Positions 11,191 to 22,283 are shown, counted from the stretch's first letter. The stretch: DNA of 64,000 bases from Sycobia sp. Sy_11 (GCA_018907035.1 JACCIC010000004.1:1369001-1433000), one strand, 5' to 3'. Made by a program: numbers and translations. The notes: generated by a model not told the origin, from the sequence alone.

Positions 11191-11999
11191 CGTGGTATAT
11201 GGTTAGGCCGCTGTCCTCATGGTTACTCGGAGCTAGATTTAAACGGGGAAAAATGGAAAGGAGAATAAATGAAGGCACAATGTCCGATAACCATTAGATA
11301 ATTTTATTCACGCGGACGATGCATACTATGTACGTAAATTATTTACATCAATATCTTACCGAGAGTGGGTTTCGCGACGTTGATATATACGCATGATATA
11401 TATTAGATGACGCGCACGCAGAGGACATGGAAATAGGAGCACGGAGAGTTCACCCGGTGTGACCGATCATGACCGCACCGGTCAACAGCGCCGACGGCGA
11501 CGGGCGCAAACAGATATTAGTAATACTTCATGAAGGCTACTTACATAGCTTACTTACGTAGCTGACGGCTTCCTCTCGTCCGGTCTCTCTCTACGAGATT
11601 AAAAGGAAGCGAAAGAGAATTTCCTTAGCACTGTGAAATCTGTTCGAGTTATGCTGCATGTCAGTTTGAAAAAACTCGTTTCGAAATAAAGTTTGAAAAA
11701 TGTTTATGAACATGAAAAAAAAAGGAAATTTGTAAAAAAAATTTTTATCGTTAGTCTACAAGGCCAGGACTAAAAAGTTACTCTTTCAAATTCAAATATT
11801 CCTGCTGATCTTTTTCCTTAAAGCTTTTAAGCTCTATCGTGCCTATTTCGCTGCTTCGAACAGTGATAGTTCAGCGTGTTTTATTCGTTTTTCATCAGCT
11901 TCAATGCAAAACTTTTAGGCTTGGCTACCAATATCTACCCCCATGGATTTCATAATTATCAATATACTCTTCATTCGGCCGTTGCAATATCGAGTTTTT
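11190..11999. other. Mixed-composition sequence flanking the Copia remnant
   Basis: The part from 11200 to about 11640 is GC-richer than the host and may be more of the Copia element or its leader. No motif confirms this. A GC-rich patch near 11490-11520 and a purine-rich run follow, then AT-rich sequence. Confidence 0.3.
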
Positions 12000-12254
12000 T
12001 TACGAGTACGATTTTAGAGTCAAGTGCCATAGAGTTGCATTGAAGCTTTCGTTACTATTCTGGGTATATTTCAGCAGTTCTTCTCGGCTCACTTCTTCAT
12101 AAATTGACTGGATGGCATTGAAAATGTACCCGTTGAGTCGTTTGTTATATTGAAATGAATCTAATGTATCATCAGTATCAGCCATTTTCAAGCATACAAG
12201 ATTTTCATCTGTGGAGTTTTTATGATAGAGATTTGCGCATATTTTATTTTTCAT
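12000..12254 (-). pseudogene. Short ORF with a TQNSNESFNATLWHL motif, probably transposon-derived
   Basis: An 84-codon frame on the - strand starts with ATG at 12254 and ends at 12000. It contains KMADTDDTLDSFQYNKRL, then EVSREELLKYTQNSNESFN and ATLWHL. The pattern Y-T-Q-N-x-N-E-S-F-N-x-x-x-W is one I associate with uncharacterised insect proteins that look transposase-linked; this is from memory and not certain. Too short to be a full gene, with no partner exon visible. Confidence 0.35.
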
Positions 12255-14835
12255 ACCTTGTTTGGACTTTAGATTTCTTTATACAGTGACAGAACTTACA
12301 AGTTCTCGTAGTCCAACATACCAAAGTCACACAAGTAGGTTATCCTACCCTTGAAAAATACTACACTGCACTATTTGGTGAGTAGGCTACTTAAAAGAAG
12401 GCAAAAGATTAACTTGTCAAACACAGCTGACATCTCGCAATTTCTCAGACAGTATTCTCATACTGTCATCGTAGGCATTGCAATCAAACTATAATAATTT
12501 GTAATTGTACATTTGCAAGTTTATTATCAAAGAAAATTTCTTTGGCTTCATCTTAGACTAGCACAAGAATTAATTTTTTTAATGGCAAAATCAGAAACAA
12601 CTATAAGTATATAAATTTTAATCAAGTTGTTGTTTTTTTATAAAATAAAATTTGAGAATAAACAAAAATTAATGAAAATCGGTATTTAATCTTTCAAGTT
12701 TGTACATATAGCATATGAGTGAACGGTCATTTTCCAACTAAGTTCCTCTTCTGGATTACTGTAAATACATAAGTTCACCGCGAATATAGGTACAGCAGAT
12801 TTACTATGTTTTTTTGTGATACACAATCTTCACAAGGTGTAAGTTCAACGCAACTTCTACTGTCGTTTTAAATATCTTTATCATTGAAAAAATCAAAACT
12901 ATGTTTCTATATAAATAAATTTCTTTTTTTGCTACATGTTTTCTGTCTCTTAAGATATAACTTCCGATAAATGTCTGTATACTCTATAATAGATGATATT
13001 GTGTATATTTGGACAATACTAGTAAATCTACTTGTAAAAAGTTAATAATGTAATAGCTACATATTTTGGACTATCCTGTGAAGACGTAATCAGTACAAAA
13101 AAGACGAATGTGAATAGATTTCGCATCATTGTGTCAGTTTACATTCTTTTTAGACCAATTTTTCTATATATGTATATTCTAGTATATTTTCTGATTCTGA
13201 TAAAGAATAATGTTATCAATTGGATTTAAAATTTCAACAATATTTTTAAATAATGAATAGGTGAAAATGTTAAAAATCAAATTCATAAATATGTTCTTTC
13301 ATGAAAATTTAAATTTCCATATATATAATAAAACTATTATCTACTTTTGATTCGAATAAAACATGTATTATGTACTTAAATATAAGCAAGTGAGAACATT
13401 TATTATATAATTACGGAAGAGAACTGCCATCTACAACATTATGTACAGCTTAATGTTATATAGAGTTTTAAATTGTTTGTTGAATCCTTATTGAGCAATA
13501 TATTTGCAAAAATTAGTGATGAATTATTGTTATAAACTGGTTTATATTAGTAAGAATTAATTGTTTATATTACCTTAACGTATTGGTAATAAAACTGTAT
13601 TAATTTAAGTATCTGAATCATTTCTTAAATATTATAGTTTGAATAAGAGTCACTTGTATAAAATGAAAAATGTAGATGTTTATTTAATTATATTAGTAAT
13701 TTCTTATAAAATTGATTTTCATCGTTATGAAAATATGTATTATCGTTGCTTTTGCTTCATATTTATTTGAAATTGGTATTATTATTAGAAACCAATAAAA
13801 TATTATAAAATTTTAGTTGCTAAAAAATAATAATAAAATTAAATATTTGAATTTTTACGTCGCATATTTCTTTAACCCATAACGTGTATAATAATCAATA
13901 ATACGATATACCAAGTATGTTGCAAAAATGCCAACATGCAACTATATCAATTGGAAATAATTTCGACTAATGAATAATACTACTTCAGAGATACACATTT
14001 CAAAAACGGTGTATGAAACCCAATTACCCTACTCAATTGAACCAAATTTTAAAATTATTAGGACTATAGAAAGAACTTGATTATTTACCTCGTGCAACTT
14101 ACCTTCTTCGCTTCGCTCAGGGATAAACTAGATATCTGACAAGATCAATAATCAATTTCCATAATCGTGTTAAAATATATTATTTTGCATTGCTGCATTA
14201 TGATATCTGCAAAGCTGATATGGTAACCAAGTTTAAAGCGAAATTTGTGTATTAAAATTCTTTGGAAAAGCATATTCTTGTCTTTGGGTGAGAATTTTAT
14301 TAGTCTGTTTTATGACTGGATTAAAAAAAATGTAATATGAGATTGAGAGATGTGTTTAACTATTAGAAATTTAAACTTAAATTAATAAACTCCTATAAAT
14401 ACGCTGCGTCATACTCTAGAGATTCAAAATATGTGTCGTATTATTAGCTTGGATAACAGTAAAGTTATGTATTTTGAAATTGTTAGCCATCTCACCATCG
14501 AAGGCTCTATCCAATTAGTAAGTTAACAGTCGGATAATTTATATTTATATTTATTCAGATAACAGTCCCTACATTTTAGGCATAAAAATCAGTTAGATGA
14601 AATTCAATGTTTATTTCTATTAAATGCAGCTTCAGAGGAAATTAAAATATTTACAGTTTATAATTAATCCAGGATAACCTTCAACCGCGATTGAATAACC
14701 AAATCGATTCGGCAAAAAAAGAATTCTGTGTGTTTGGTAGAACTAGAATATCGTAGCGTATTACGAATTGTTAAAACTCAGTGAAAAAGTTAATACTGAT
14801 TGCTATTAACAATAAATGATCAATTTGAATCGTTT
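12255..14835. other. AT-rich sequence without recognisable genes
   Basis: About 2.6 kb with no open frame of note, no splice-bounded exon and no transposon motif that I could read. Simple AT-rich words dominate. Confidence 0.5.
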
Positions 14836-14839
14836 ATTT

Positions 14840-15235
14840 ATAGAAAAACGGCCAGAATGAGCTAGAAGATGCGGTAAGGTAATTTTATTACATGACAATG
14901 TACCTGCACACAAATAAAAACCAGTTCAGGATGCAATCAAAGAACTTGATTGGAAGCTGTTACTCCACCTGCCGTACTCTTCAGACTTGACTATCATTTC
15001 TTTTCATCGATGGCACACGCGTTGGCTGAGCAGTACTTCGATGCTTAGGAGGAAATGGAAAATTGGGTCTGATTGATTTTCTTCAAAAGACAAACAATAC
15101 TATTGGGATGGTATCCACAAATTGCCAGAAAGGTGGTCAAAATGTTAAAGAAAGAATGGTCAAAACTGTGAATAAAATGTTTTAAATTTTCCCATTAAAT
15201 TATTGTTTTATTTTTACAAAAAAACGTTCGCTTCA
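14840..15235 (+). pseudogene. Mariner transposase fragment, C-terminal half
   Basis: Broken + strand frames read LHDNVPAHK-like sequence near 14890, then PYSSDLTIISFHRWHTRWL, then KTNNTIGMVSTNCQKGGQNV ending near 15180. These correspond to the mariner region around the second catalytic Asp (HDNAxPH), the YSPDLAP motif and the C-terminal WxxGIxKLPxRW motif. Multiple stops and shifts show it is inactive. It lies immediately upstream of an N-terminal mariner fragment in the same orientation, the reverse of the order expected within one intact copy. Confidence 0.7.
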
Positions 15236-15421
15236 TACCGGTACAACTGGTATATATATTGGATATACAAGTAAGTTTCCAGCATTTGTCAAAAGTTAGC
15301 GTTACCGGGCAGAAATGTTAGACCTCATGTATTATGGTTGTGGGTTATGTACCTGTCAATAAATTTGCAGCATTAGATGTTAGCATTTCTTTAAGTGACG
15401 TTTATTTCATCGAGCAAAATC

Positions 15422-15745
15422 ATGACAAGTTTTGAACCAAATAAATGTAATTTGCGGGAAACACTACTTCAATTCTTTCATATGAGGAAAAGTGCGGCTG
15501 AGACCTATCGTTTGCTTTCAGAAATTTGTAGAGCTGAATGTATTGGTGAATCGACGTACCGCGAGTGGTTTAGACGGTTCAAAAGGTTAATTCTGAAGTT
15601 GAACTCAAGGATTGCTTTGGAAAACCAAAAAGTTTTAAAGGCGAGGAATGAGATGTTTTGTTAGATGAAGATCCGTATCAAATTCAAGTAGATCTTGCTG
15701 CATCATTGGGCGTCATGCAACAAACCATTTTCTTGTACATACAAG
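15422..15745 (+). pseudogene. Mariner transposase fragment, N-terminal part
   Basis: From the ATG at 15422 the frame gives MTSFEPNKCNLRETLLQFF, HMRKSAAETYRLLSEI and ESTYREWFRRFK, the N-terminal helix-turn-helix domain of mariner transposases of the DD37D (mori-like) type. After a stop at 15662 and a frame change it continues LLDEDPYQIQVDLAASLGV, the second helix-turn-helix. No catalytic domain follows. It may be a separate copy from the C-terminal fragment just upstream, or half of a rearranged one. Confidence 0.75.
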
Positions 15746-16095
15746 CATCATCAAAACTTTGTAGTTTTTACTAGAAGTTCGTTCCCTCGCCATCGGAGTT
15801 TTAGAATCTATATATATTATAAGACGATGTCCAAAACAAAATATGAAGCTATACGTGGCATCGCTGTTTAGTTCACCTGAGTGTTTATTCTTTACTTAAA
15901 TGGCTCACATTTGAAGCCAGGCAGTTTATCAATCATTTTTACGTTTGAGATTTTATATGGAATGACTGTACTGCTGCAACTAAGTCTCACTTCTGCTTGG
16001 TAGCTTTGTGAGAGAACGAAGAGTGAGTACAATATTATAGTAAACGTGCATCATACTCTAACAAGTGTATACCAATTGCATTACTCCAATTCAAT
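15746..16095. other. Sequence between the mariner remnant and a repeat unit
   Basis: About 350 bp with no readable gene. It could be further degraded mariner sequence, but no conserved motif was found. Confidence 0.3.
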
Positions 16096-16450
16096 GCTAT
16101 TCACTCATGCGATGATGCATGAACAGTATTACCATAGTAGCTTCTTCCTTATTCTGTACTCTTAACGTTTTTCGCTAGTCGTATATAGTTAAAAAAGTTT
16201 GGCTTCACAACCCAACGCTAGAGTCGAGCTTTAAAGGGGCTCGAGAAAGCCTGGCTTAAATGACGTAATACCACGTCATGGCAAATTCCAACAGTGGATT
16301 CGTTTAATCTCAAGGTAATTAAGTATGATGCTAGTCACTCATCCGATGACACATCGTCGACGCAATCATAGTTACCTCACGCTAATACCTCACCTTCTTT
16401 TCTATACTCTTGATGCTTTTCACTCCATCACTGTAGTTAAAAAAGTTGAA
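16096..16450. repeat. Two diverged direct repeat units about 240 bp apart
   Basis: The segment from 16096 (gctattcactcatgcgatg) to 16200 (ending in gttaaaaaagtt) recurs in diverged form from 16330 (gctagtcactcatccgatg) to about 16446, also ending gttaaaaaagtt. The spacer holds a 20-bp dyad at 16260-16279, two inverted copies of atgacgt around aatacc. It may be a short satellite-like array or a non-autonomous element. Confidence 0.5.
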
Positions 16451-17043
16451 CATCAAAACTGAAATGGTGGAATCATCTAAACATAGATTTGAATGGAGAA
16501 ATCAAACGTACATTTTCTTAAGTATTTAAAAAAAAAAAAAAAAAAAATTTCTATATCTAAAACTTTCTAAATATATGAAGTGTTACTAAAAAAACGTTTC
16601 CCAGAAAAATAGAGGAAACATTGCAAATTCTTCAAAGTTTAATAAATATACTATTATAGATCGTAATATTTAATTATATATTGTTCGTTATGAATTAATA
16701 ATTTCTGTAATAAATTATAATTTGTATTATTATAATTATTATATGTATTATCTACAAATATGTAAAAACTAAGCGCAAATTTCACGTTCTTTTAATAAGT
16801 TTTAATTATTTTAATTTCAACTAATTATACTAAAATAATAAACAACTCTCTCATCAAGACTGTGGTCTAATACGCTTATTACTGCTGTGTAAACCCATGG
16901 CATGATTGTCCTAGCGTCTTTGGGGATGTTCAAAGTATATCGATGCAAAACTCAGTTTACCTAGTCCTGGGTGGTCAATCGTTGTTACGAGCATAGAGAA
17001 TTTTATCTTTAAATTGATTTAAAGTTTTCTTGTGCTTTTTATA
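16451..17043. other. AT-rich spacer with an A tract
   Basis: No gene seen. An A homopolymer lies near 16528-16548. The remainder is AT-rich up to the mariner terminal repeat at 17044. Confidence 0.45.
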
Positions 17044-17953
17044 TACGAATGTTATCCAAAAAGTAAATTTCCCTTTACTGAAGAAAAAAATAAAACACTA
17101 GTCTTAGCCTATAATAATAATTTGAGTTTATTCACTTACTCTTAAACTAATTTTCTATATAGTCACCTTGAACCTTAATATATGTTTTGTATCTGTTGGT
17201 AAGCTTAAAGAAAACTTCTTTAAAAAATAGCGTGCCCTGTTTTTGGATCCAGGATTTAAAGACTTTTTCGATTTCGTCATTTGAAGCGAAGTTCTGGCTA
17301 TCCAAACTTTTTTTTAACTTTGGAAAAAAGAAATGGGCGTGTGATGCGAGGTCTGATTACTAAGGTGGGTGCTAAAACATTTCCAATTAGAATTTCTGAA
17401 TTAAAATTTTTTATTTTTTGGCAGAATGAGGTCAAACGTCATGACAAAAGCAAGATTTTTTTGATAATTTTCGAGGATGTTTCCATTTAATGGAATTTCT
17501 GATCTTCTGTAGCACTTCGCAAGAACTATCTATATTACTCGTAGTACCTGGCTCAAGAAAACCGACTATTAAAACACCAAACTTGTCCCACAAAACCGTA
17601 GCCCAAAAAATTGTAGATACTGGCATTTTTGGAGCGTCCTGCACGCTACTCAACGTACACTTCTGAACGTCTTGAGAGAATTTGTGCGTCATCTTAGCAT
17701 CATCTGTACACTCACACAGTATATACCATAAATAGTCATCAATTCACTGTGAATCTGTTTGCCGTTTCACCCTTTTGCAGTTACAAAACAGATAACTGCA
17801 TGTAATTCACAATCGGACCCGTTTTGCACTGGTAACTCCGTGATTGCCAAGCTCGTATTGCTTAAGTGGAAGTTATGATCAGCTCAAGTCCGCTAGGTGA
17901 TGTCTGAGAAAAACGCCAACCTAGGGAAACTTACTTTTTGAATACCCCTCGTA
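17044..17953 (-). mobile_element. Decayed mariner/Tc1-type element bounded by inverted repeats
   Basis: The left end (17044-17074, tacgaatgttatccaaaaag...) and the reverse complement of the right end (17923-17953, tacgaggggtattcaaaaag...) match at about 26 of 31 positions. Both ends carry TA, as expected for this superfamily. Inside, the - strand encodes VSTIFWATVLWDKFGVLIVG and FLEPGTT, the first catalytic Asp region of mariner, then a broken HPPYSPDLAP-like stretch and the C-terminal NDEIEKVFKSWIQKQG. At 910 bp it is shorter than a full mariner (about 1.3 kb), so the N-terminal part has been lost. Stops and frameshifts confirm inactivity. Confidence 0.85.
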
Positions 17954-18039
17954 AATTATTCAAAATATGATAAATATGTAATCCAAACATCAGCGTATGA
18001 TAAAAATATGTATATTTTATATGCAAAAATAATTGATGT

Positions 18040-18399
18040 TGGAGGGAGTTCGGCGGCAAGTTCACGGCATAGTAAAAACCAAATCGAAAAGGATACCAAT
18101 AGGAAAACCAGCATCAGTTGAAGATCAAGAACTAAAAGAAAAGGTATAATTTGATGAAAAAGTTTTTATTATTTACGTGTCATGAACTTAAAATTATTAT
18201 AAACACTTTAGAATTAAATTTTGGGAAGAAAAAATCTATTTGAAAAAAATTCTTAAAGATTTATAATCTTTGCCTAATTTAGAAAAAAGAGGGTTAATCT
18301 GTTTGCTATCAAAATTCAAAATTTTTTATTAGCGTTAACAAAATTAAATCTAAGTACACTTAGAAAAAATAGTTAAAGAATACTTACTTTGCTTAATTA
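18040..18399. other. Sequence upstream of the BEL/Pao C-terminal remnant
   Basis: Includes a short GC-richer patch (18040-18130) followed by AT-rich sequence. It may be earlier integrase sequence of the BEL/Pao copy whose C-terminus follows, but no motif is readable. Confidence 0.25.
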
Positions 18400-18570
18400 G
18401 AAGAACAACTGGAATGAAAAAGAGAATCTACTCAAAGTCGGTGATGTTGTAATAAATATAGATAATCAGATTCCTAGAAGTGTTTGAAGAAAGGGCATTG
18501 TTATATAAATTTATGCAGGAAATGCTAATCAAATTAGAGTAGCAAAAATGCAAATTTTTCTAAAACTTTT
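18400..18570 (+). pseudogene. BEL/Pao polyprotein C-terminal (post-integrase) remnant
   Basis: The + strand reads NWNEKENLLKVGDVVINID, NQIPRSV, a stop, then YAGNANQIRVAKMQ. This is the pattern of the domain that ends BEL/Pao polyproteins (LKVGDLVL.....P...W..G.V....PG.DG.VRV..V). The frame carries at least two stops. It lies upstream of, and in the same orientation as, protease/reverse-transcriptase remnants of the same superfamily, so it is either the end of a different copy or the result of rearrangement. Confidence 0.65.
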
Positions 18571-19099
18571 AAGTTATTTATTTTAAATAAGCATCCTATG
18601 CAGAGCGAAAAATGAATCGAAACCAGATGTTCCATTTAAAAGTAGAATCAGCTATAGCTAGCAGATTATTAATGTAGAATAAGCCCCAAATAATGATACC
18701 TTTATAAAGAACTAACAAAAAAATTATATGTTATCAAATTGTGCCAAAATAAGGGTCACGTAATATAAACACAATAAATATGGTAAAGGAAGAAGGATTT
18801 TTGAATTCAATCGTGAATATTTCTTTTGTAGAACATAATCTCGCAACCCAATATCAATGTATATATAAGACGGTCGTCCGAAGACTGTAGTACCCATACT
18901 TGCCTTAGGAGCGTGACCGCACTCCTTGACTCACGCAGTCTTTCGAACAGCAAAAATGTATTTTAATTGTTTAAAGAAAGAAAATAGTCGAAATATTAAA
19001 TGTTAACGTTATATAAAAATATTAAATCTTTTTATTACTGCAAAAACCATCACATATTTTTCCATTATTCAAAAAAACATTATTCAAAATAATTAGAAA
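18571..19099. other. Spacer between two BEL/Pao remnants, possible LTR
   Basis: Contains a GC-richer stretch at about 18860-18960, starting tatataagacggtcgtccga, that could be the promoter/leader part of a decayed LTR. No terminal repeat was matched, so this is only positional inference. Confidence 0.25.
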
Positions 19100-20110
19100 T
19101 GTTAATATTATTATTAAAAATTATGGGAATGTAAATGAAACAATTTCATTAATCGACATAGCTGAAAATAGCAAGTTAAAGGTAAATCTATGGATATCAT
19201 CTTAAATTCTTTAGAGATCGCGAATCATATTCTTTGAATTTTGTTTAAATTAGATGCTAAATAAAAATGTAAAGAAAAATTAAGAAATATAAATTCAAAT
19301 CTACAATAGCTGTAAAAGATTTAAATTTACCATCATAGGTAATTACTGAACAATTCGGTTCTTATATTGAAAAATGTTGTGATATAATTTTAGAATATTA
19401 TAAGAAATTGAGGGTACAAATTATTATTGGACAAAGCAATTTAAATATAACAATTAGTTTAGAATTTCGACAATTAGAAAATCTCGATTTTGAAATTTCA
19501 AGAATTAACTTGGATAGGTTATATGCGGCATAAGAAATGTAAGATTTATGGATAATTCTATTTTTATTATAAGAACTTGTAAGGCAGAGACATAAAAAAA
19601 ATTTTAATTGAATTGAAGACAATTCGAATCAAAAGCTAGATAATTAAATTAGAGAATATTTTGAATTAAAATGTTTGGGAATTCAAGCAAAAGGTATAGA
19701 AACTAACACAAATACTCGAATTTTTTAAATAATAAAGGGCATTAGTACATGTAAATATTTAAACGGTAAATCGGAAACAAGACTTCTGTAAAAGGATGAT
19801 AAAAAATTTAATGCAAATACTTTAATTACCGCACGTAATAAACTTAGTTAATAATAAAGTATTAACAAAACAGGAAAAATTAAATTAATTTTTCACGCGG
19901 CGATTAATTCATTAGGAATAAACCGAAAAGATCAGTTACAAGCAGGACTTGATATTTTATAACCTTTACCGATTGTTTCAATAGGTTTCCAATAAAATAC
20001 CATTGCTGTTAAACCAGGCATTAAAGATATGTTTTTGTGTATTAAAAAAAATTTTTGGCGCAGAAAAAATGTAGAAAAAGAATTTGACGTATATGAAATG
20101 AAATCTTAAA
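19100..20110 (+). pseudogene. BEL/Pao protease to reverse transcriptase remnant
   Basis: Broken + strand frames read, in order: RVQIIIGQSNLNITISLEF (end of the aspartic protease region, ILIGQDN in intact elements); LKCLGIQAKGIETNTNTR and LNGKSETRLL-KDDKKFNAN (the linker before the polymerase); and KIKLIFHAAINSLGINRKDQ, LQAGLDIL, NTIAVKPGIKDMFLCIK and DVYEMKS (fingers and first catalytic Asp region of the reverse transcriptase). Many stop codons and strong drift toward AT show it is old. The order is that of a BEL/Pao element. The YVDD active-site region and RNase H were not recognised downstream. Confidence 0.75.
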
Positions 20111-20235
20111 GTTTAAGATTTATATAATATGTAATATAAATGCAGATAATTTTTTAAATTGAAACCTAGTGCATGAAAATCATTAAAATGTAAATTTTAG
20201 ATAATTATATATACGCTATATTGTTTTGTGGAACT

Positions 20236-20818
20236 AAATTAAATAATTAAGATATATTTCTAAGAATCACACTTGGGCGATTCCACAGATTATGCGATGT
20301 ACAACATCGACAAATTTATCTCACCGACGATTAGGTCAGATGTGAAATTTTCTTTCCTCGATATGTGCAAAATATAACTTTTAATTTTTGAAGAATAAGT
20401 TCAAATTATTAGCAGAAGTAAATACTATTTGTACGTTTCATCCTCAGTCACCTGCTGGGCTCGTCAGTAGGACGGCAGGTAACCAATTCCTAGACGTACA
20501 ATGCTTGCTAAAATCGATGAAAAGTTATAATATAAAGACGATAAAATTATCTATGGAAGAAGAATATTGTGTAAAAATACGGAATTTCCAATTATGTTCA
20601 TATCTTAGAAAGTTAAATTCTGCTAATAATTTGAACTTATTCTTCAAAAATTAAAAGTTATATTTTGCACATATCGAGGAAAGAAAATCTCACATTTGAT
20701 TTAATTCTCGGTGAGATAAGTTTGTCAATGTTGTACATCACATAATCTGTGGAATCACCCAAGTGTGGATATAGAAATATATCTTAGAAATATATCTTAA
20801 TTATTTAAATTTTAATTT
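20236..20818. repeat. Foldback element with arms of about 180-200 bp
   Basis: The left arm (20236-20416) and the reverse complement of the right arm (20618-20818) agree over nearly their full length, including ttcttcaaaaattaaaag, ttgcacatatcgaggaaag and ggaatcacccaagtg types of strings. A 200-bp centre is unpaired. The centre carries gtttcatcctcag (20435-20447) and a 6-bp stem cacctgc/gcaggt pattern. The 88-codon frame inside (20388-20654) is a by-product of the arms. The structure suggests a non-autonomous inverted-repeat transposon. Confidence 0.8.
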
Positions 20819-21140
20819 CCTTTCAATAATAAACATATAAAGATCTGCAAACGTGTTGTCTAAACTCGGAAAACGGCGAATATTTTAATATGTATGTTGA
20901 ACTTGTTAATCTACATATGTCATAAGAATGGGCGATTTTTTAAAGGATTTCAAGAAAATATAGGGCTTAAAGTAAAATTTTTTTTCAATTATTCGATTAA
21001 GCATTGAAAAAGTTTGAAAGAGCTTTGTTATTTATTCAGTCTAAAAAAGAATTACTCCATGTGTTGTGAAGTCATACGAAATACTCTGCCTATCTTCCTA
21101 GCTTTCATTTTACTGTCAGAAATTGCTCCACAATTTTCTA
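20819..21140. other. AT-rich spacer
   Basis: About 320 bp without a gene or recognisable element, between the foldback element and a mariner copy. Confidence 0.45.
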
Positions 21141-21981
21141 TACGAGGGCGATTCAATAAGTACTCCAGTTAGAAATGAAAACACCGTTTTTTCAAAAATT
21201 TTGTTTTTATTTTTCAACATTGTCCCCCTTTAGAAAGATACACTTCTCCCAACGTTATGGCCATTTTTTTAACCGCTCACAAAAAAATTCTTCTTTTGAA
21301 AATAATTTTTTTCTGCGAGCCATTTCTTCATGTTAGGGAAGAAGAAGTTGCAAGGAGCCAGATTGGGTGAATGCGGAGGTGTGACAGCAAATGATAACGC
21401 AGTTCATGCAGCTTGGTGGCGACAACTCCAGATAAATGTGCTGGTGCGTTATCGTGATGAAACAGCGCCTTTTTTCACCAAATGTGTTCCTGTCTCCTTT
21501 AATTTTTTGTTCAAGCGGTTCAATAACTGACTGTAGTATTGTCCAGTGATCGTTCTTTCTTTTTCTAAAAAGTCCATCAGGATGATGCCCTTCGCATCCC
21601 AAAAAATCGTCGTCATGACCTATCCGGCCGATGGGATCGGCATTGTTTTGATTGTTGCTTAGTTTCTGGTGTGTAATGATGAATACAGATTTCATCAACG
21701 GTGACAACTCGACGCAAAAAGTCTTTCGAATCACGCTTAAATTGTTCCAAACACTGCTTCGAAGTTAACAGCCGCTTCCGCTTATTATCTACCGTGAGCA
21801 ATCGCGGCCCCTATTGGACTGACAATTTTTTCATAGCCAACTTATGTAAAATATTACTATCAATCAGACTGAAATTTATTTTGGCGTCGTTTGATAGATG
21901 GCAGCACACAATAATAACACCAGCTTCCCTAAGGAACGTCCTCTGTCTTCAAGTATGGGTACTTATTGAACCGCCCTCGTA
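21141..21981 (-). mobile_element. Internally deleted mariner with terminal inverted repeats
   Basis: The element starts tacgagggcgattcaataag at 21141, and the reverse complement of its right end at 21981 reads tacgagggcggttcaataag: 21 of 22 positions match and TA flanks both ends. On the - strand the transposase reads LLTVDNKRKRLLTSKQCLEQ, FKRDSKDFLRR, VVTVDEICIHHYTPETKQQS (first catalytic Asp region) and then drifts through frameshifts to IEPLEQKIKGDR, FHHDNAPAH-like and HSPNLAPCNF-like sequence. It belongs to the irritans-type mariners by this motif set. At 841 bp it lacks most of the N-terminal DNA-binding domain. Good terminal repeats with a decayed gene suggest a former non-autonomous copy. 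Confidence 0.9.
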
Positions 21982-22052
21982 TTCCTATCGTATTTATTTT
22001 GTTTTTGATCAGTACATAATTGGATCTTTTTGTGGTCCCACAATTTATAGGC

Positions 22053-22054
<2 letters not shown>

Positions 22055-22100
<46 letters not shown>
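22055..22100. repeat. (AT)n microsatellite
   Basis: About 23 perfect AT units. Confidence 0.95.
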
Positions 22101-22104
<4 letters not shown>

Positions 22105-22281
22105 CAAATTTATCTTAGATAAATATATTAAAATTTTAAAATGACGTCTTCAATTTTCGCCATTAGAATTATGTACGTATTTTACATTTAAAAAGGAATA
22201 TGAGACTTTACGTTGCTGGAAGAGTTACTGAGTCTTCAACAAAATGACTTATCATTGAAGATGAAACTATTTTAAGCAACG

Positions 22282-22283
<2 letters not shown>

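Noticed and set aside
20388..20654. 88-codon frame inside the foldback element
   Set aside because: Its ends are the two inverted arms; no independent evidence of coding.
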